The notes: generated by a model from the letters alone, not told the origin. Positions 1-8,009 are shown, counted from the stretch's first letter. The stretch: DNA of 23,990 bases from Actinomycetes bacterium (GCA_023418375.1 JAEZZV010000161.1:1-23990); one strand, 5' to 3'. Made by a program: numbers and translations.

Positions 1-1265
1 GCACCCGGCACGTGCTCGACCTCGGCCCCCGGCAGCGCGGCGCGCAGCCCGGCCAGCGCGGTGACGACCTCGGGCGCGCGCACGTCCGACGAGCCGTGGT
101 CGCCCGTGTTCGGCAGGTCGGCCAGGCGCCCGAGGACGGTGACACGGCGCAATCCCGCAGCGTCGAGCGGCAGCAGCGGGCGGCCGTCGACCGCCTGGTT
201 GCGCAGCAGCACCATCGCGCGGCCGGCCACCTCCCGGGCCAGCCGGCGGTGCTCCGCCGACGCCATCACCTCCGGCCCGGGCTCCGGACCGGTGCGCCCG
301 GCGTGGTGCCGCAGCTGTGTGGCGAGGATCCGCACGCCCGACCGCGCGACGTCCGCCCAGTCGGCGCGGCCCGCGGCGAGGTCGTCGGCGAGGTGGGCCG
401 CCCGCTGCTGCGCGAAGGGCGCCTCCACGTCCAGGCCGGCGCGCAGCGCGGCGGCGCCGTCGCGCAGACCCCACATGAAGTCGCTGACGACGACGCCCTC
501 GAAGCCCCAGTCGTCGCGCAGCACGCGGGTCAGGAGCTCGGCGTTCTGCCCGGCCCACTGGCCGTTCACGGAGTTGTACGCGCTCATCACGGCGAGCGCC
601 CCGGCGTCGATCGCACGGCGGAAGTGCGGCAGGAAGAACTCGTGCAGGGTCGCCTCGTCGACGCGGACGTCCACGCTGAACCGGGCGTTCTCCATGGAGT
701 TCAGCGCGTAGTGCTTCACGCACGCGATCGCGTGGGGCGAGACGCCGCGGGCGAGTGCGGCGCCCATCTCGCCGAGGATGACCGGCTCCTCGCCGTAGGT
801 CTCCTGCGCCCGGCCCCAGGCGGGGTGTCGCGGCAGGTTCACGCAGACGCCGCCGAAGAACGTGCCGCCCTGGGCGCGGACCTCCGTGCCGATCGCCGTG
901 CCGACGCGCTCCTCGAGCGTGACGTCCCAGGTCGCCCCGCGTGCCATCGACACGGGGAAGGCAGTCCCGTGCCCGGCGACGCAGCCGCGCGGCCCGTCGA
1001 CGAACCGCAGGCCCGGGATGCCGAGGCGCGCCACCGCCCCCATCGGGTAGGGCCGGACGTTGTACCCGGCCGCCAGCAGGTCCCGCACGCCGGGCCAGAA
1101 CGGGATGTCGCCGTCGAGGAGGCCGAGCCGCTCGCCGTCGTCGAGGGCCGCGTACAGGGCACGCGCCTCCCCCACCGGGTCCGCGCCCCCGCGCACGCGG
1201 GCCACCGCGTCGTCGAACGTCCCTGTGGCCGCGCCGCCGCCGGCCGGGTTCTCGTCCTGGGTCAT
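1..1265 (-). CDS. Glycoside hydrolase family 3 beta-glycosidase (3' end cut by window)
   Basis: This is the first ~421 residues of a GH3 enzyme, which cleaves terminal beta-linked sugars (typically beta-glucosidase or beta-xylosidase activity) with retention of configuration. The (beta/alpha)8 domain is seen directly: a substrate-loop segment RFVDGPRG, the K184-H185 pair in CVKHYALN, and the nucleophile region VVSDFMWG with Asp262 as the expected catalytic residue. The start of the second domain follows (AMVLLRN, then LLPL near residue 345). There is no signal peptide, so the enzyme is probably cytoplasmic and acts on imported oligosaccharides. The ATG start at 1265 follows a TAGACC hexamer by 6 nt and no Shine-Dalgarno site is visible. 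The gene reads in the same direction as the beta-CASP gene, 54 nt downstream of it, but seems to have its own promoter. Substrate specificity cannot be read from this part. Confidence 0.93.
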   Translation of the reverse strand, partial: MTQDENPAGGGAATGTFDDAVARVRGGADPVGEARALYAALDDGERLGLLDGDIPFWPGVRDLLAAGYNVRPYPMGAVARLGIPGLRFVDGPRGCVAGHGTAFPVSMARGATWDVTLEERVGTAIGTEVRAQGGTFFGGVCVNLPRHPAWGRAQETYGEEPVILGEMGAALARGVSPHAIACVKHYALNSMENARFSVDVRVDEATLHEFFLPHFRRAIDAGALAVMSAYNSVNGQWAGQNAELLTRVLRDDWGFEGVVVSDFMWGLRDGAAALRAGLDVEAPFAQQRAAHLADDLAAGRADWADVARSGVRILATQLRHHAGRTGPEPGPEVMASAEHRRLAREVAGRAMVLLRNQAVDGRPLLPLDAAGLRRVTVLGRLADLPNTGDHGSSDVRAPEVVTALAGLRAALPGAEVEHVPG

Positions 1266-1271
1266 CACCCG

Positions 1272-1277
1272 GGTCTA
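1272..1277 (-). promoter_or_regulatory. Probable -10 hexamer of the GH3 gene (leaderless)
   Basis: TAGACC on the minus strand ends 6 nt before the ATG at 1265, which would place transcription start on the start codon. A CTGGCG 17 nt further upstream (1295-1300) could act as a weak -35. Confidence 0.4.
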
Positions 1278-1319
1278 CCACAGCCGGCCGTCGGCGCCAG
1301 GCGGGCGGGCGCCGCGTCC

Positions 1320-2738
1320 TCAGGCGAGACGGACGCGTTCATCCAGGCCAGGCACCACGGCGGTGTACCCGAGCTCGGCGCGGACCCGCGCGGCCAGGGC
1401 CCGCGAGCCGGACTCCTCCCCGTGCACCACGTACACCACCTCCGGGCGCCGTGGCAGCGCACGGAGCCAGTCGAGCAGCTCGCTCGCGTCGGCGTGCACG
1501 GAGAACTCCTCGTCCCGCACCACCTCGGCCTCGACCGGCACGTACCGGCCGTGGATCTTCACCTCGGCGGCGCCGTCGGCCAGCGCCCGACCGCGCGTCC
1601 CGACCGCCTGGTAGCCGGTGAGCACGACGGTGTTGCGGCGGTCGGGGAGCATGTGGCGCAGGTGGTGCACGACGCGCCCACCCGTTCCCATGCCCGACGC
1701 CGAGACGATGATGCAGGGCACCCGGGGCGCGTTGAGCGCCATGGACTCCTCGGGTGTGCGCGCGGCGCGCAGCAGGGGCAGGCGGACGAGGTCGGGGTCG
1801 ACGTCGTCGCGCAGCTCGCCGCGCTGGGAGTCACGCCGGTAGATCTCGAGCGCCGCGAGCGCCATCGGGCTGTCGACGTACACCGGCAGGTGCGGGATCC
1901 GGCCCGCGGCGACCATGTCCGACAGTGCGCGCAGCACGAGCTCGGTCCGGTCGACGGCGAACGCCGGGACCAGCACGGAGCCGCCGCGCTGGACCGTCCG
2001 CCGGATCGCGTCGGCGAAGGCCTCGTGCGGCGGTCCGTCGCACTCGGGGTGCTCGCGGTCGCCGTAGGTGGACTCGACCACGACCGTCGTCGCCCCCGGC
2101 GGGTCGGCCCGCGGGCGGAGCACGGGGTGCGCGGTGCGGCCCAGGTCCCCCGAGAAGAGCGCGCTGGTGCCGTCGATCTCCAGGTGCACGCTGGCAGAGC
2201 CGAGCACGTGCCCCGCCCGGGAGGCCGTGAGCCGGATGCCGTCGGCGACGTCCACCGGCGTGTCGAAGTCCACGGTGCGGAAGAGGCGGGCCGCGCGGAC
2301 GGCGTCGTCGGCCGTGTAGAGCGGCAGGGGCACCTCGTGCCGCGACCAGCCGCCTTCCCGGGCCTGCTCGGCATCCCGCTCGTTGAGGTACCCCGAGTCC
2401 TTCATGACGATCTCGGCGAGCGCGGCCGTGCCCTCCGTGGCGTACACCGGCCCGGCGAACCCGTCCCGCACGAGCGCCGGGAGGTACCCGCAGTGGTCGA
2501 GGTGGCAGTGCGTGAGCACCACGGCGTCGATGGCCGACGGCGGCACGGGGAACGGCTGCCAGTTCCGTCGCCGGAGCTCGCGTTCGCCCTGGTACAGCCC
2601 GCAGTCCACGAGGACGCGCCGCCCGGCGTGCGTGAGGAGGAAGCGCGACCCGGTGACGCTCGCCGCGCCGCCGAGGAAGCCGAGGGAGACGGTGCTGGAT
2701 GTGCGGTCGCCCGATGCCGGGCCGTGGCTGCCGGTCAT
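1320..2738 (-). CDS. MBL-fold/beta-CASP RNA-processing exonuclease-like protein (Ysh1/CPSF-73-like)
   Basis: The 472-aa protein has the metallo-beta-lactamase and beta-CASP architecture of COG1236-type ribonucleases (relatives of CPSF-73 and Thermus TTHA0252), two-zinc enzymes that cut RNA. Visible motifs are the strand GFLGGAASVTGS near the N-terminus, the zinc site H77-C-H79-L-D81-H82, AGHVLGSA with the next metal histidine, SGDLGR with the bridging Asp, the beta-CASP motif region SASGMGTGGRVVHHL, and a C-terminal FSVHAD plus VVHGE. Length matches the family. The ATG at 2738 was chosen because the homologous fold begins just after it and no in-frame start lies closely upstream. A GGAGG sits only 1 nt from the ATG, too close to serve as a ribosome site, whereas GACGCT lies 6 nt upstream. 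RNA substrate is unknown; a role in mRNA turnover is inference from the family. Confidence 0.92.
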   Translation of the reverse strand: MTGSHGPASGDRTSSTVSLGFLGGAASVTGSRFLLTHAGRRVLVDCGLYQGERELRRRNWQPFPVPPSAIDAVVLTHCHLDHCGYLPALVRDGFAGPVYATEGTAALAEIVMKDSGYLNERDAEQAREGGWSRHEVPLPLYTADDAVRAARLFRTVDFDTPVDVADGIRLTASRAGHVLGSASVHLEIDGTSALFSGDLGRTAHPVLRPRADPPGATTVVVESTYGDREHPECDGPPHEAFADAIRRTVQRGGSVLVPAFAVDRTELVLRALSDMVAAGRIPHLPVYVDSPMALAALEIYRRDSQRGELRDDVDPDLVRLPLLRAARTPEESMALNAPRVPCIIVSASGMGTGGRVVHHLRHMLPDRRNTVVLTGYQAVGTRGRALADGAAEVKIHGRYVPVEAEVVRDEEFSVHADASELLDWLRALPRRPEVVYVVHGEESGSRALAARVRAELGYTAVVPGLDERVRLA

Positions 2739-2744
2739 GCCTCC

Positions 2745-2750
2745 AGCGTC
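2745..2750 (-). promoter_or_regulatory. Possible -10 hexamer of the beta-CASP gene
   Basis: GACGCT on the minus strand ends 6 nt before the ATG at 2738, the same phase as the other leaderless candidates. It is a poor match to TANNNT and has no clear -35. Confidence 0.25.
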
Positions 2751-2801
2751 CTCCCACCGGCCACCGGACGGACCACCGGTCGCGGGTGATCTGCCGTGCC
2801 G

Positions 2802-2807
2802 TACGGT
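2802..2807 (+). promoter_or_regulatory. Probable -10 hexamer of the YciI gene (leaderless)
   Basis: TACGGT ends 6 nt before the GTG at 2814. The stretch GCCGTACGGTCGG is repeated exactly before the glycerophosphodiesterase start at 6633, which supports both as promoters. No good -35 is seen. Confidence 0.55.
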
Positions 2808-2813
2808 CGGCGC

Positions 2814-3077
2814 GTGATCGCCATCGAGCTCGCCCTGTCCCCGACGCCCGAGCGCCTCGCCGCCCGCCCCGCGCACCGCGCGATCGTCGCCGACCTGCAC
2901 GCGCGCGGCGTCGTCCACGCTGCCGGGCCGTTCGCCGACGACTCCGGGGCGCTGATCCTGGTCCACGGCGACCTCGCCGCGGCCGAGGAGGTGCTCGCCT
3001 CCGACCCGTACTACCGCTCGACCGACGGCGTCCGCGTCGTCTCGGTCCGGGAGTGGACTCCGGTCGTCGGTCCCTGA
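2814..3077 (+). CDS. YciI family protein
   Basis: The 87-aa protein matches the YciI/YCII small ferredoxin-like fold: a beta-strand start (IAIELALS), the segment RPAHRAIVADLHARG with the conserved histidine, the turn AAGPFAD, a strand ALILVHGD, and the DPYYR motif containing the conserved Asp-Pro before the last strand. Family members are cytoplasmic and mostly of unknown activity; some have been proposed to be hydrolases or dehalogenase-like proteins. The GTG at 2814 is preferred over another GTG at 2796 because the fold starts directly after it and a TACGGT hexamer is placed exactly for a transcript beginning at 2814. A stable hairpin follows the stop codon. The gene is divergent from the beta-CASP gene, with 75 bp between starts. 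Confidence 0.82.
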   Translation: MIAIELALSPTPERLAARPAHRAIVADLHARGVVHAAGPFADDSGALILVHGDLAAAEEVLASDPYYRSTDGVRVVSVREWTPVVGP

Positions 3078-3093
3078 CCGCGGGGTCGGTGAC

Positions 3094-3111
3094 CCGGGAG
3101 CGAACTCCTGG
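3094..3111 (+). terminator. Hairpin after the YciI gene
   Basis: Seven base pairs (one G-U) close a CGAA tetraloop, starting 17 nt after the YciI stop. A smaller GGGTC/GACCC hairpin precedes it at 3083-3095. There is no T-tract, so it is only a possible intrinsic terminator. Confidence 0.4.
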
Positions 3112-3164
3112 TGACGATCCGGGGACCGCGCGGCCGCCCCTCTGGCGCCCGCCGCCCGGCTCCG

Positions 3165-3170
3165 TACCAT
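3165..3170 (+). promoter_or_regulatory. Probable -10 hexamer of the MFS gene (leaderless)
   Basis: TACCAT ends 6 nt before the GTG at 3177. A weak TCTGGC lies 18 nt upstream at 3141-3146. Confidence 0.5.
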
Positions 3171-3176
3171 GCACCC

Positions 3177-4658
3177 GTGAGCGCTGACGCCCCTGGGGCG
3201 GCCCCCGCACCCCTGCCCCGGCAGCCCGCGACGACGCCCGTCACGAGCCCCGCCACCACGCACCGAGGCCGCGTGGCCGCGTGGGCGCTGTGGGACTGGG
3301 GCTCGGCGGCGTTCAACGCCGTCATCACGACGTTCGTCTTCACGCGGTGGATCACGAGCGACGCGTTCGCCGACCCGGCGGCGGTGGCAGCCGCTGACGC
3401 CGAAGGGTCCGCGGGCGGTCCCGCCACCGAGGCGCTCGACGCCGTCCTGGCCGAGCACTCGACCTGGCTCGGCTGGGGGCTGACGGCGGCCGGCGTCGCC
3501 ATCGCGCTCGCGGCGCCGGTGCTCGGCGCGCGGGCCGACAGCGCGGGGCGCCGCAGGCGGTGGCTCGGTATCCAGACCGCGGTGACGGTCCTGCTCAGCG
3601 CGGCGATGGTGCTGGTGCGCCCGGACCCGGACGCCCTGGCGTACAACGTCGTGCTCGGCATCACGCTGCTCGCGCTCGGCAACATCGCGTTCGAGCTCGC
3701 GTCCGTCAACTACAACGCGATGCTCGCGCAGATCGCGGCGCCGAGCGCTCTCGGCAAGGTGAGCGGCATCGGGTGGGGCTTCGGGTATATCGGCGGGATC
3801 GTCCTGCTCCTGCTGCTGTTCGTCGGCTTCATCAACCCCGACGTCGGGTGGTTCGGCATCACCGACGGGGACGGCATGGACATCCGCATCTCGGTGCTGG
3901 TGTCGGCGGTGTGGTTCGCGGTCTTCGCGATCCCGGTGCTCGTGACCGTGCCCGAGGTGCCGCAGGACGCGCGCCGCCGCACGCCGGGAGTCGTCGCCTC
4001 GTACCGCCAGCTGGGCCGTGACATCGCCGGTCTGTGGCGGAACGCGCGCCACACGCTGTACTTCCTCCTGGCCAGCGCGGTCTACCGCGACGGGCTGGCC
4101 GGCGTGTTCACCTTCGGCGCCGTCATCGCCTCGGGGACCTTCGGCTTCAGTGCGAGCGAGGTCGTCGTGTTCGCCATCGTCGCCAACCTCGTCGCAGGCC
4201 TCGCGACGCTGCTCGGCGGCTGGGCGGACGACCGGATCGGGCCGAAGCGGGTGATCACCGCCTCGCTCGTCGGGCTCGTGCTGGCCGGCTCCGCGGTCTT
4301 CGCGCTGCACGACGCCGGGCCCACCGCCTTCTGGGTCTTCGGCCTGGCGCTGTGCGTCTTCGTCGGGCCGGCGCAGTCGGCCAGCCGGTCGTTGCTGGCG
4401 CGCGTCATCCCGCCCGGGCGGGAGAGCGAGGTGTTCGGCCTATACGCGACGACCGGCCGGGCCGCGAGCTTCCTCGCGCCGCTCGCGTTCTCGACGTTCA
4501 TCACCGTGTCGGGGAGCCAGCACTGGGGCGTCGTCGGCATCGTGCTGGTGCTCGCGCTCGGGCTCGCCCTGCTGCTGCCGCTGCGCGTCGCGCAGGTACG
4601 CGCGCCGCTGCCGGACCCGGAGCTCGAGGCACCCGCCGGGACGCCGTCAGGCGTCTGA
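3177..4658 (+). CDS. MFS transporter, UMF1 (Atg22-like) family
   Basis: The 493-aa integral membrane protein is a major facilitator of the UMF1/Atg22-like group. After a ~33-residue Pro/Ala-rich cytoplasmic N-terminus comes the signature AWALWDWGSAAFNAV, then about a dozen hydrophobic segments, the loop GARADSAGRRRRWLG between TM2 and TM3, and the matching loop GGWADDRIGPKR in the second half. A charged central loop (VPEVPQDARRR onward) separates the two six-helix halves. Atg22 exports amino acids from the yeast vacuole; the bacterial substrates are not established, so none is assigned. The GTG start fits the upstream -10 hexamer and gives a leaderless transcript. The downstream alpha/beta hydrolase starts 7 nt after this stop, so the two are probably co-transcribed. 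Confidence 0.9.
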   Translation: MSADAPGAAPAPLPRQPATTPVTSPATTHRGRVAAWALWDWGSAAFNAVITTFVFTRWITSDAFADPAAVAAADAEGSAGGPATEALDAVLAEHSTWLGWGLTAAGVAIALAAPVLGARADSAGRRRRWLGIQTAVTVLLSAAMVLVRPDPDALAYNVVLGITLLALGNIAFELASVNYNAMLAQIAAPSALGKVSGIGWGFGYIGGIVLLLLLFVGFINPDVGWFGITDGDGMDIRISVLVSAVWFAVFAIPVLVTVPEVPQDARRRTPGVVASYRQLGRDIAGLWRNARHTLYFLLASAVYRDGLAGVFTFGAVIASGTFGFSASEVVVFAIVANLVAGLATLLGGWADDRIGPKRVITASLVGLVLAGSAVFALHDAGPTAFWVFGLALCVFVGPAQSASRSLLARVIPPGRESEVFGLYATTGRAASFLAPLAFSTFITVSGSQHWGVVGIVLVLALGLALLLPLRVAQVRAPLPDPELEAPAGTPSGV

Positions 4659-4665
4659 GGCAGCG

Positions 4666-5679
4666 ATGACCGGCTGGAGGTCCGACGTCGTCCCGGGCTG
4701 GGAGCGCCGGACGCTGCGCCTCGGGCCCGACGACGACGGCCCGGTCGCCACCCTGGTGCGCGTCGCCGGTGGTGCCGCGGGACCCGACGTCCGCCCCGCC
4801 GTGCTGCACGTCCACGGGTACAACGACTACGTCTTCCAGGCGCACGTCGCCGCCGCGCTCGCGGGTCGCGGGTACGCGTTCTACGGCGTGGACCTGCGAC
4901 GCAGCGGACGCTCCCGGCGGCCGGGCGAGGTCGCGCACTTCACGACCGACATGGCCGAGTACCGGGCGGACCTGGACGCCGCGCTGGGCGCGGTCCGGGA
5001 CGCCGGGCACCCGTGGGTCGCCGTGGCGGGGCACTCGACCGGCGGCCTGGTCGCCGTGCTGTGGGCCGCCGCCCGACGGCCGGGCCCGACACCCGCCGGG
5101 CCGGACGCCCTCGTGCTCGACAGCCCGTGGCTGAGCCTCAACGGCGGACGGTGGCGCCGGACCGTCCAGGCGGTGGCAGCGGCGGTCCTCGGGCGCCTGG
5201 CCCCGCTGCGACCGATGGAGCGGCACGGAGGTTCGGCGTACCAACGTCAGCTCCACGTCGTGAACGGCGGCCGGTGGGAGTACGACCTCGAGCTGAAGCC
5301 TCCCGGCGGGTTCCCCGTCCGCGCGGGGTGGCTGCGGGCGGCCGTCCGAGGTCACCGCGCGGTCGCCCGCGGCCTGGGGCTGGGGGTGCCGATCCTCGTC
5401 TGCACGTCCGCGTCGTACGGCCCGAACCGGGACGACAACCCCGACCTGCACCGTCAGGACACCGTCCTGGACCTGTCCCGCACGTGGCTCCTCGCCCCTC
5501 GCCTGGGCCCCGACGTGACGGTCGTGCGCATCGCCGACGGCGTGCACGACCTCAGCCTGTCCGCGGAGGGACCCCGCGAGGAGTACCTGCGGACCGTGCT
5601 CGACTGGCTCGACGCGCGGGTCCCGCCGAGCCAGGCGGCGCCCGGGATCGGCGCGCGGACCGGCGGCCCGGTCGCCTAG
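4666..5679 (+). CDS. Alpha/beta hydrolase (lysophospholipase/monoacylglycerol-lipase-like)
   Basis: The 337-aa protein is a serine hydrolase of the Hydrolase_4 type. The oxyanion-hole strand reads VLHVHGYND (residues 46-54), the nucleophile elbow is GHSTGG with Ser124, and the catalytic histidine is likely His294 in GVHDLSLS. The acid is probably one of the aspartates near the end of the long segment that follows CTSASYG. A lid-like insertion spans roughly residues 165-225. No signal peptide is seen, so it is probably cytoplasmic. Family members hydrolyse monoacylglycerol, lysophospholipid or other esters; the substrate here is unknown. A GAGG ribosome site (4657-4660) overlaps the stop codon of the transporter, indicating translational coupling. 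The stop codon TAG shares the tetranucleotide CTAG with the stop of the convergent phosphodiesterase gene. Confidence 0.88.
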   Translation: MTGWRSDVVPGWERRTLRLGPDDDGPVATLVRVAGGAAGPDVRPAVLHVHGYNDYVFQAHVAAALAGRGYAFYGVDLRRSGRSRRPGEVAHFTTDMAEYRADLDAALGAVRDAGHPWVAVAGHSTGGLVAVLWAAARRPGPTPAGPDALVLDSPWLSLNGGRWRRTVQAVAAAVLGRLAPLRPMERHGGSAYQRQLHVVNGGRWEYDLELKPPGGFPVRAGWLRAAVRGHRAVARGLGLGVPILVCTSASYGPNRDDNPDLHRQDTVLDLSRTWLLAPRLGPDVTVVRIADGVHDLSLSAEGPREEYLRTVLDWLDARVPPSQAAPGIGARTGGPVA

Positions 5680-6575
5680 TCGGGCAGCGGGACGTCGGGC
5701 GGCGTGGCGCCCTCGAGGAGGGCGAGCACCCGGGCGGGCACGTTCGTCGTGACCTCGTGCGCGCCGACGGCGAGGACGCCCGCGAGGTCCTCGGCGGTGT
5801 CGACGGTCCACACCCGCACCAGCCGACCCTGCTCCGCCCAGGCGCGCACCCGGTCACCGAACGCGACGACGTAGTCCATGCCCGGGCCGACGCCGCCGAC
5901 CTCTCCCCCGGTGACGAGGTCGGCCGACTGCCTGGTCACCCTGCGCACGTAGGCGGCCTTGACCGCCCGCGTCGCGGGGACGCCGCCGTCATAGGCGACC
6001 GCGGCGGCGGGGGTCTCGAGCAGGCACATCGCGGCGGGCGCGCCCACCGTGCGCCGCAGGTGCCGTACGGCGCCCGGGTGGAAGCTCATGAGCGACACCC
6101 GGCCGCCGCCGAGCGCCCCGGTCGCGGGGTCCCAGCCGCGAGCGGCCAGGACCTCCAGCACGGCGTCCTCGGCGGCGAACCGGTACGGCGCCGGGTGCTT
6201 CAGCTCGATCGCCAGGTCCAGCGGGCGTCCGGCGTCCGCGGCGAGGTCCAGCAGGTCCTCCAGGGCCAGGACCTGGTCGCGCGGCCCGCCGAAGGCGGCC
6301 GGGATGCGGGGACCGCCGTGCCAGGACACCGCGTCGAGGCGCCGCAGCTCGTCCAGCGTCCGCGCGCGGACGCTGCCGCGGCCGTCGGAGGTCCGGTCGA
6401 GCGTGGCGTCGTGCCAGCAGACGAGCCGGTCGTCGGCGGTGAGCCGCACGTCGCACTCGATCCCGTCAGCACCGTCCTCGATCGCCTGGAGCATCGCTGC
6501 GCGCGTGTGCTCGGGCCACCGGGCGCTCGCGCCGCGGTGTGCGACGACCTTCACGCGAGCGGGATCTGCGGGCAC
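5676..6575 (-). CDS. Glycerophosphodiester phosphodiesterase family protein
   Basis: The 299-aa protein has the GDPD TIM-barrel. Motifs seen are VAHRGAS (His13-Arg14), PEHT in place of the usual PENT, the metal-binding Glu40 and Asp42 in IECDV, CWHDATLDRTSDG with the catalytic His55, IELKHP mid-protein and the terminal strand VRVWTVDT. Such enzymes split glycerophosphodiesters into glycerol-3-phosphate and an alcohol in a metal-dependent way. There is no signal peptide, so a cytoplasmic role in phospholipid recycling is inferred. The GTG at 6575 is preferred over a GTG at 6554 because CAGGCT lies 6 nt upstream. A second, clearly diverged GDPD gene is divergently transcribed 57 bp away. The stop overlaps that of the convergent hydrolase. 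Confidence 0.92.
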   Translation of the reverse strand: MPADPARVKVVAHRGASARWPEHTRAAMLQAIEDGADGIECDVRLTADDRLVCWHDATLDRTSDGRGSVRARTLDELRRLDAVSWHGGPRIPAAFGGPRDQVLALEDLLDLAADAGRPLDLAIELKHPAPYRFAAEDAVLEVLAARGWDPATGALGGGRVSLMSFHPGAVRHLRRTVGAPAAMCLLETPAAAVAYDGGVPATRAVKAAYVRRVTRQSADLVTGGEVGGVGPGMDYVVAFGDRVRAWAEQGRLVRVWTVDTAEDLAGVLAVGAHEVTTNVPARVLALLEGATPPDVPLPD

Positions 6576-6581
6576 CGGTCC

Positions 6582-6587
6582 AGCCTG
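6582..6587 (-). promoter_or_regulatory. Probable -10 hexamer of the minus-strand GDPD gene
   Basis: CAGGCT on the minus strand ends 6 nt before the GTG at 6575. The same hexamer with the same spacing precedes the gene at 9035. Confidence 0.4.
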
Positions 6588-6620
6588 TCACGTCGGCCGC
6601 GTCCGCGTGTGCCGGTGCCG

Positions 6621-6626
6621 TACGGT
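6621..6626 (+). promoter_or_regulatory. Probable -10 hexamer of the plus-strand GDPD gene (leaderless)
   Basis: TACGGT ends 6 nt before the GTG at 6633, in a 13-nt context identical to that before the YciI gene. No clear -35. Confidence 0.55.
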
Positions 6627-6632
6627 CGGACC

Positions 6633-7406
6633 GTGCGCACGGCCTACCTGGACCATCCCGGGCCGTTGGCGCTGGCGCACCGGGGCTTCTCCGCCGCCGA
6701 GCCGGAGAACTCCATGGCGGCGTTCGCCGCCGCTGTCGCCCTCGGTTTCCGCTACGTGGAGACGGACGTCCATGCGACGAGTGACGGTGTGGCCGTCGCC
6801 TTCCACGACGAGACGCTCGACCGGGTCACTGACGGCAGCGGACGGGTGGCGCGGCTGCCGTGGTCGACGGTGTCCCGCGCGCGCATCGCCGGCACGCAGC
6901 CGATCCCCCGGCTGGACGACCTGCTCGGCGCCTGGCCCGACCTGCGGGTCAACATCGACGTGAAGGCTGCCCAGGCGGTCGGGCCGCTGGTCGAGGCTGT
7001 CGAGCGCACCCGCGCGCACGACCGCATCTGCGTCGCCTCGTTCTCCGACGCCCGACGCCGGGCCGTCGAGCGCGCCCTCTCCCGGCCCGTGGCGACATCG
7101 GCCGGGACGACGACGGCCGCGCGGTTCCGTCTCGCCGTGGCCGCACGTCGTCCGGGTGCCGCGGCCGCCGCCCTGGGCGCCGTCGACGGGCTGCAGGTCC
7201 CCGAGCGGCACCGCCGCCTGCCCGTGGTGACGGAGGCGACCGTCGCCGCGGCGCACGCCGCCGGCCGCTTCGTGCACGTGTGGACCGTCAACCACCCGGC
7301 CGACATGGCGCGGCTGCTCGACCTCGGTGTCGATGGGATCGTCAGCGACCGGGCCGACCTCCTTCGAGAGGTGCTGGTGGCGCGCGGGGCGTGGTTCGGG
7401 GCCTGA
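6633..7406 (+). CDS. Glycerophosphodiester phosphodiesterase
   Basis: The 257-aa protein is a complete, compact GDPD enzyme. Motifs are LAHRGFS (His16-Arg17), EPENSMAAF with Glu25-Asn26, the metal ligands Glu43 and Asp45 in VETDVH, AFHDETLDRVTDG with catalytic His58, NIDVK, and the terminal strands HVWTVN and GVDGIVSD. It should release glycerol-3-phosphate from glycerophosphodiesters or act on a related phosphodiester. It lacks a signal peptide. It is not a recent duplicate of the neighbouring minus-strand GDPD: the two share family motifs but little else. The GTG start is set by the TACGGT hexamer 6 nt upstream. The next gene starts 64 nt downstream with its own ribosome site and may be co-transcribed. 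Confidence 0.93.
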   Translation: MRTAYLDHPGPLALAHRGFSAAEPENSMAAFAAAVALGFRYVETDVHATSDGVAVAFHDETLDRVTDGSGRVARLPWSTVSRARIAGTQPIPRLDDLLGAWPDLRVNIDVKAAQAVGPLVEAVERTRAHDRICVASFSDARRRAVERALSRPVATSAGTTTAARFRLAVAARRPGAAAAALGAVDGLQVPERHRRLPVVTEATVAAAHAAGRFVHVWTVNHPADMARLLDLGVDGIVSDRADLLREVLVARGAWFGA

Positions 7407-7470
7407 GCGGTCGCGGGCGGACGCCGGCCGACGGACGATGACCGGGCCGATCCCGACGAACGGAGAGCCC

Positions 7471-7974
7471 GTGTCCAGCACCCCCGACCACCTGTCCGGC
7501 GACGAGGGCACCCGCAAGGTTGCCGACCTCATCAAGGGTCACCGCATCGCGATGCTCACGAGCATCGGCACCGACGGCACCCTCCTGTCCCGGCCGATGG
7601 CCCTGCAGGAGGTCGAGTTCGACGGGGACCTGTGGTTCTTCGCCGAGCGCGACTCGCGCAAGGTCGCGAACATCGGTGGGAACCCGCAGGTCAACGTGAC
7701 CGTCGGCTCGGCCACGACCTGGGTGTCGCTGACCGGGACCGCCGTCGTCGTGGACAACCCCGACAGGAAGCGCGAGCTGTGGAACGAGGCCGTCAAGGCC
7801 TGGTACCCCGACGGCCCGGACGACGACGGGCTGGTCCTCCTCAAGGTCGTCGCCGACTCCGCGGAGTACTGGGACACGCCCGGCCGTCTGGCGACGCTCA
7901 TCTCCTACGCCAAGGCCCGGGTCACCGGCGAGCGGTACGACGGCGGGGAGAACGCGCGCGTCGAGATGGAGTGA
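7471..7974 (+). CDS. General stress protein 26-like pyridoxamine 5'-phosphate oxidase family protein
   Basis: The 167-aa protein has the FMN-binding split-barrel fold of the COG3871 group. The order is a helix GTRKVADLIKGHRIAMLTS, the strand pair ending in LLSRPMALQEVEFDGDLWFF, then RDSRKVANIGGNPQVNVTVG, TTWVSLTGTAVVV, and a C-terminal KAWYPDGPDDDGLVLLKV. These are typical of general stress proteins that bind flavin or pyridoxal-type cofactors; the physiological reaction is unknown. An upstream in-frame ATG at 7438 is possible, but GGAGAG at 7462-7467 is well placed for the GTG at 7471 and homology begins after it. It is convergent with the regulator pseudogene, and a shared hairpin spans both stop codons. 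Confidence 0.88.
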   Translation: MSSTPDHLSGDEGTRKVADLIKGHRIAMLTSIGTDGTLLSRPMALQEVEFDGDLWFFAERDSRKVANIGGNPQVNVTVGSATTWVSLTGTAVVVDNPDRKRELWNEAVKAWYPDGPDDDGLVLLKVVADSAEYWDTPGRLATLISYAKARVTGERYDGGENARVEME

Positions 7975-8009
7975 GGTCGGGGCCGCCTGGACGACCGGGC
8001 CCCGGCCTC
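7973..8009. terminator. Bidirectional hairpin between convergent genes
   Basis: A 12-bp stem (one G-T wobble) with arms 7973-7984 and 7998-8009 and a 13-nt loop covers the stop codons of both flanking genes. It is strong and GC-rich but lacks a T-tract, so it may work in both directions without being a canonical terminator. Confidence 0.5.

Noticed and set aside
839..1162. Separate small minus-strand gene within the GH3 region
   Set aside because: It is a frame-shifted reading of the GH3 coding sequence, whose correct frame is continuous from 1265 to the window edge.
12..2789. Very long plus-strand open frame opposite the GH3 and beta-CASP genes
   Set aside because: It is Arg/Gly/Val-rich low-complexity, typical of an antisense frame in GC-rich DNA, while both minus-strand genes carry full catalytic motifs.
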